Assembly: GCF_029945705.1 (NCBI RefSeq)
Contig: NZ_JAQSDC010000004.1
Coordinates: forward strand, 1-64,000
Direction: 5' to 3'
DNA: 64,000 bases
From: Methylotenera sp.
Lineage (GTDB): Bacteria; Pseudomonadota; Gammaproteobacteria; Burkholderiales; Methylophilaceae
The notes under the pieces are model-generated. The model saw nothing but the letters and a program-made list of their open reading frames with translations. It made no database searches and had not been told where the DNA came from. Numbering within the stretch: the stretch's first letter is position 1; every line of letters begins with the position of its first letter. The position numbers and the translations under genes were made by a program. Of this stretch, positions 63,022-64,000 are shown one piece after another.

Positions 63022-63615
63022 TTGATTAAACTCACTTCAAAACGTATTTTAACAGTTAAACACACATGCATCGCAGTGTGTGTTGGCTTTGGAGTGTCTT
63101 TTAATGTGAATTCTGCGGGGAAAACCAATTTCATTGCAGCCGGTAGTGTTGAAAAACCAGTCGCTGGTGAAGAGGCTGCCGGTGATGGCATGCGGCAAAC
63201 ACTTAATCTTAATTTTAGCCCAGAAAATCGCGAAAAAATTCGTAAGGCATTAGATGATTATGCTAAATCGGTAGACCAAGATCATAACCGAATTGAAGAG
63301 CGCCGGAGAGCCATGCAGGAGAGCTTGAAAGAACGCTTTTTAGACGCTGACAATGATAATGATGGCACCATAGATAGGCAAGAAGCGACAGAAAAGTTAC
63401 CGCAAATTGCAAGGCTTTTTAGTCAAGTGGATACTAATCAAGACGGTGTTATTTCATTAGAAGAACTTCAAGATGCCCAATCTCGCGCAGCTGAACGTAG
63501 AAACGCTGCGGAAGCTGCTATAGAAGCACAAAAATCACAAGCAGCAGATGCTGCTTTGGAAGCAAAGTCTAAAAATAAGCAAGCTTCAAATAATTCCAAA
63601 AAGCGCACTTATTAG
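63022..63615 (+). CDS. exported EF-hand protein
   Basis: A 197-aa protein with a signal-like N-terminus (residues about 1-32, ending NSA). Two canonical EF-hand loops are present: D110-NDNDGTIDRQ-E121 and D137-TNQDGVISLE-E148. Loop 1 has Asp at positions 1, 3, 5 and 9. A charged helix precedes them (about 66-108) and an Ala/Lys/Ser-rich tail follows. It should bind calcium or a similar metal in the periplasm. The start is TTG without a strong ribosome binding site, so the true start is uncertain. Confidence 0.8.
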   Translation: MIKLTSKRILTVKHTCIAVCVGFGVSFNVNSAGKTNFIAAGSVEKPVAGEEAAGDGMRQTLNLNFSPENREKIRKALDDYAKSVDQDHNRIEERRRAMQESLKERFLDADNDNDGTIDRQEATEKLPQIARLFSQVDTNQDGVISLEELQDAQSRAAERRNAAEAAIEAQKSQAADAALEAKSKNKQASNNSKKRTY

Positions 63616-63695
63616 CTATCTAGTTATCAGTACGTTGTTCTCAACGTTATCTCTTCAAGCCAGCGTTACCATTTTTTTAGCGCTATATTAATTTA

Positions 63696-64000
63696 ATGAG
63701 TTTGATTCTCGAAATTACCGACAGCATTCAGCAGGTTGATGCTCAAAGTTGGGATGCCTTAGTGGGCGATATGCCATTACTCAGCCATGCGTTTTTAAGC
63801 GCACTGGAAATTTCAGGCTCAGTTGGTAAGGGCACTGGCTGGCAGCCTTACCCAATGCTAGTGCATGATGATGGCAAATTAGTTGGCGCAATGCCGCTGT
63901 ATATAAAAAGCCACTCTTATGGTGAATACGTATTTGACTGGGCATGGGCAGAAGCTTATGACCGCAATGGCTTAAGTTATTATCCTAAATTAGTTTCAGC
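63696..64000 (+). CDS. GNAT-like acyltransferase, COG3146 type, partial at window end
   Basis: The frame opens at the ATG at 63696 ([20 protein letters not shown]) and runs through the end of the window without a stop (about 101 codons visible). Segments [40 protein letters not shown] and [16 protein letters not shown] match the N-terminus of the DUF482/COG3146 FemAB-like acyltransferase family of proteobacteria. The family's role is unsettled. The rest of the gene lies outside the window. Confidence 0.8.
   Translation, partial: MSLILEITDSIQQVDAQSWDALVGDMPLLSHAFLSALEISGSVGKGTGWQPYPMLVHDDGKLVGAMPLYIKSHSYGEYVFDWAWAEAYDRNGLSYYPKLVS

Noticed and set aside
1-64000. CRISPR arrays, prophage genes or riboswitches
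   Set aside because: No regularly spaced repeats, phage structural genes or recognisable riboswitch cores were seen on reading both strands.

Overview
The window looks like the chromosome of a low-to-mid GC betaproteobacterium, most likely a member of the Methylophilaceae close to Methylotenera. That placement is an inference. It rests on the gene orders recA-recX-alaS-lysC-tRNA and miaB-phoH-ybeY-corC-lnt-glyQS-gmhB-plsC, on the protein sequences, and on the base composition. No methanol or C1 oxidation gene lies in the window, so methylotrophy itself is not shown here. Most of the window is dense housekeeping sequence with short intergenic gaps.

Layout. 1-2.65 kb: a soluble PAS/short-MCP signalling protein, a decayed fragment of a cation-efflux gene and an HDOD-GAF protein. 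2.65-5.2 kb: a small accessory segment carrying a HipBA-type toxin-antitoxin pair. It lies between the 3' end of tRNA-Arg(ACG) and a 45-bp imperfect copy of that end, which is the footprint of tRNA-targeted integration. 5.2-11 kb: tRNA-Ser(GCT), lysC, alaS, recX and recA, all on the minus strand. 11.3-17.3 kb: an operon resembling E. coli ynbABCD (CDP-alcohol phosphatidyltransferase, CDP-DAG synthase, alpha/beta hydrolase-methyltransferase fusion, PAP2-dual-specificity phosphatase fusion) with two extra genes. 17.3-25.3 kb: small secreted and membrane proteins, pncC-pgpA, thiL, an SPFH protein, mog, a PDZ protein and nhaD. 25.3-28.7 kb: darP and pmbA diverge, and a dead IS256-family element splits the terminator behind pmbA.

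28.7-43.3 kb: mlaA, fbp, tpiA, fba (triose and hexose-bisphosphate interconversion), phrB, rlmH, rsfS, panD, a DUF4153 membrane protein, panC-panB, a deoxynucleoside kinase, folK, pcnB, a PduO-type cobalamin adenosyltransferase and murI. PanB, PanC and PanD together make pantothenate from ketoisovalerate and aspartate. 43.3-48.7 kb: a dispersed palindromic repeat, small genes, ilvE, an SCO1-like copper lipoprotein, a YgjP-like peptidase, plsC and gmhB. 48.7-58.2 kb: glyS/glyQ, lnt, mscL, corC, ybeY, psiE-like, phoH and miaB. 58.4-64 kb: a LURP-one-related protein, cysG, an EnvZ/OmpR-type two-component pair, a secreted EF-hand protein and the start of a COG3146-like acetyltransferase cut by the window end.

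The least ordinary content is the ynb-like lipid operon, the tRNA-bounded hipBA segment with its long operator palindrome, the double-dead IS inside a terminator, a recX frame with no ordinary start codon, and several families of palindromic repeats in gene gaps.
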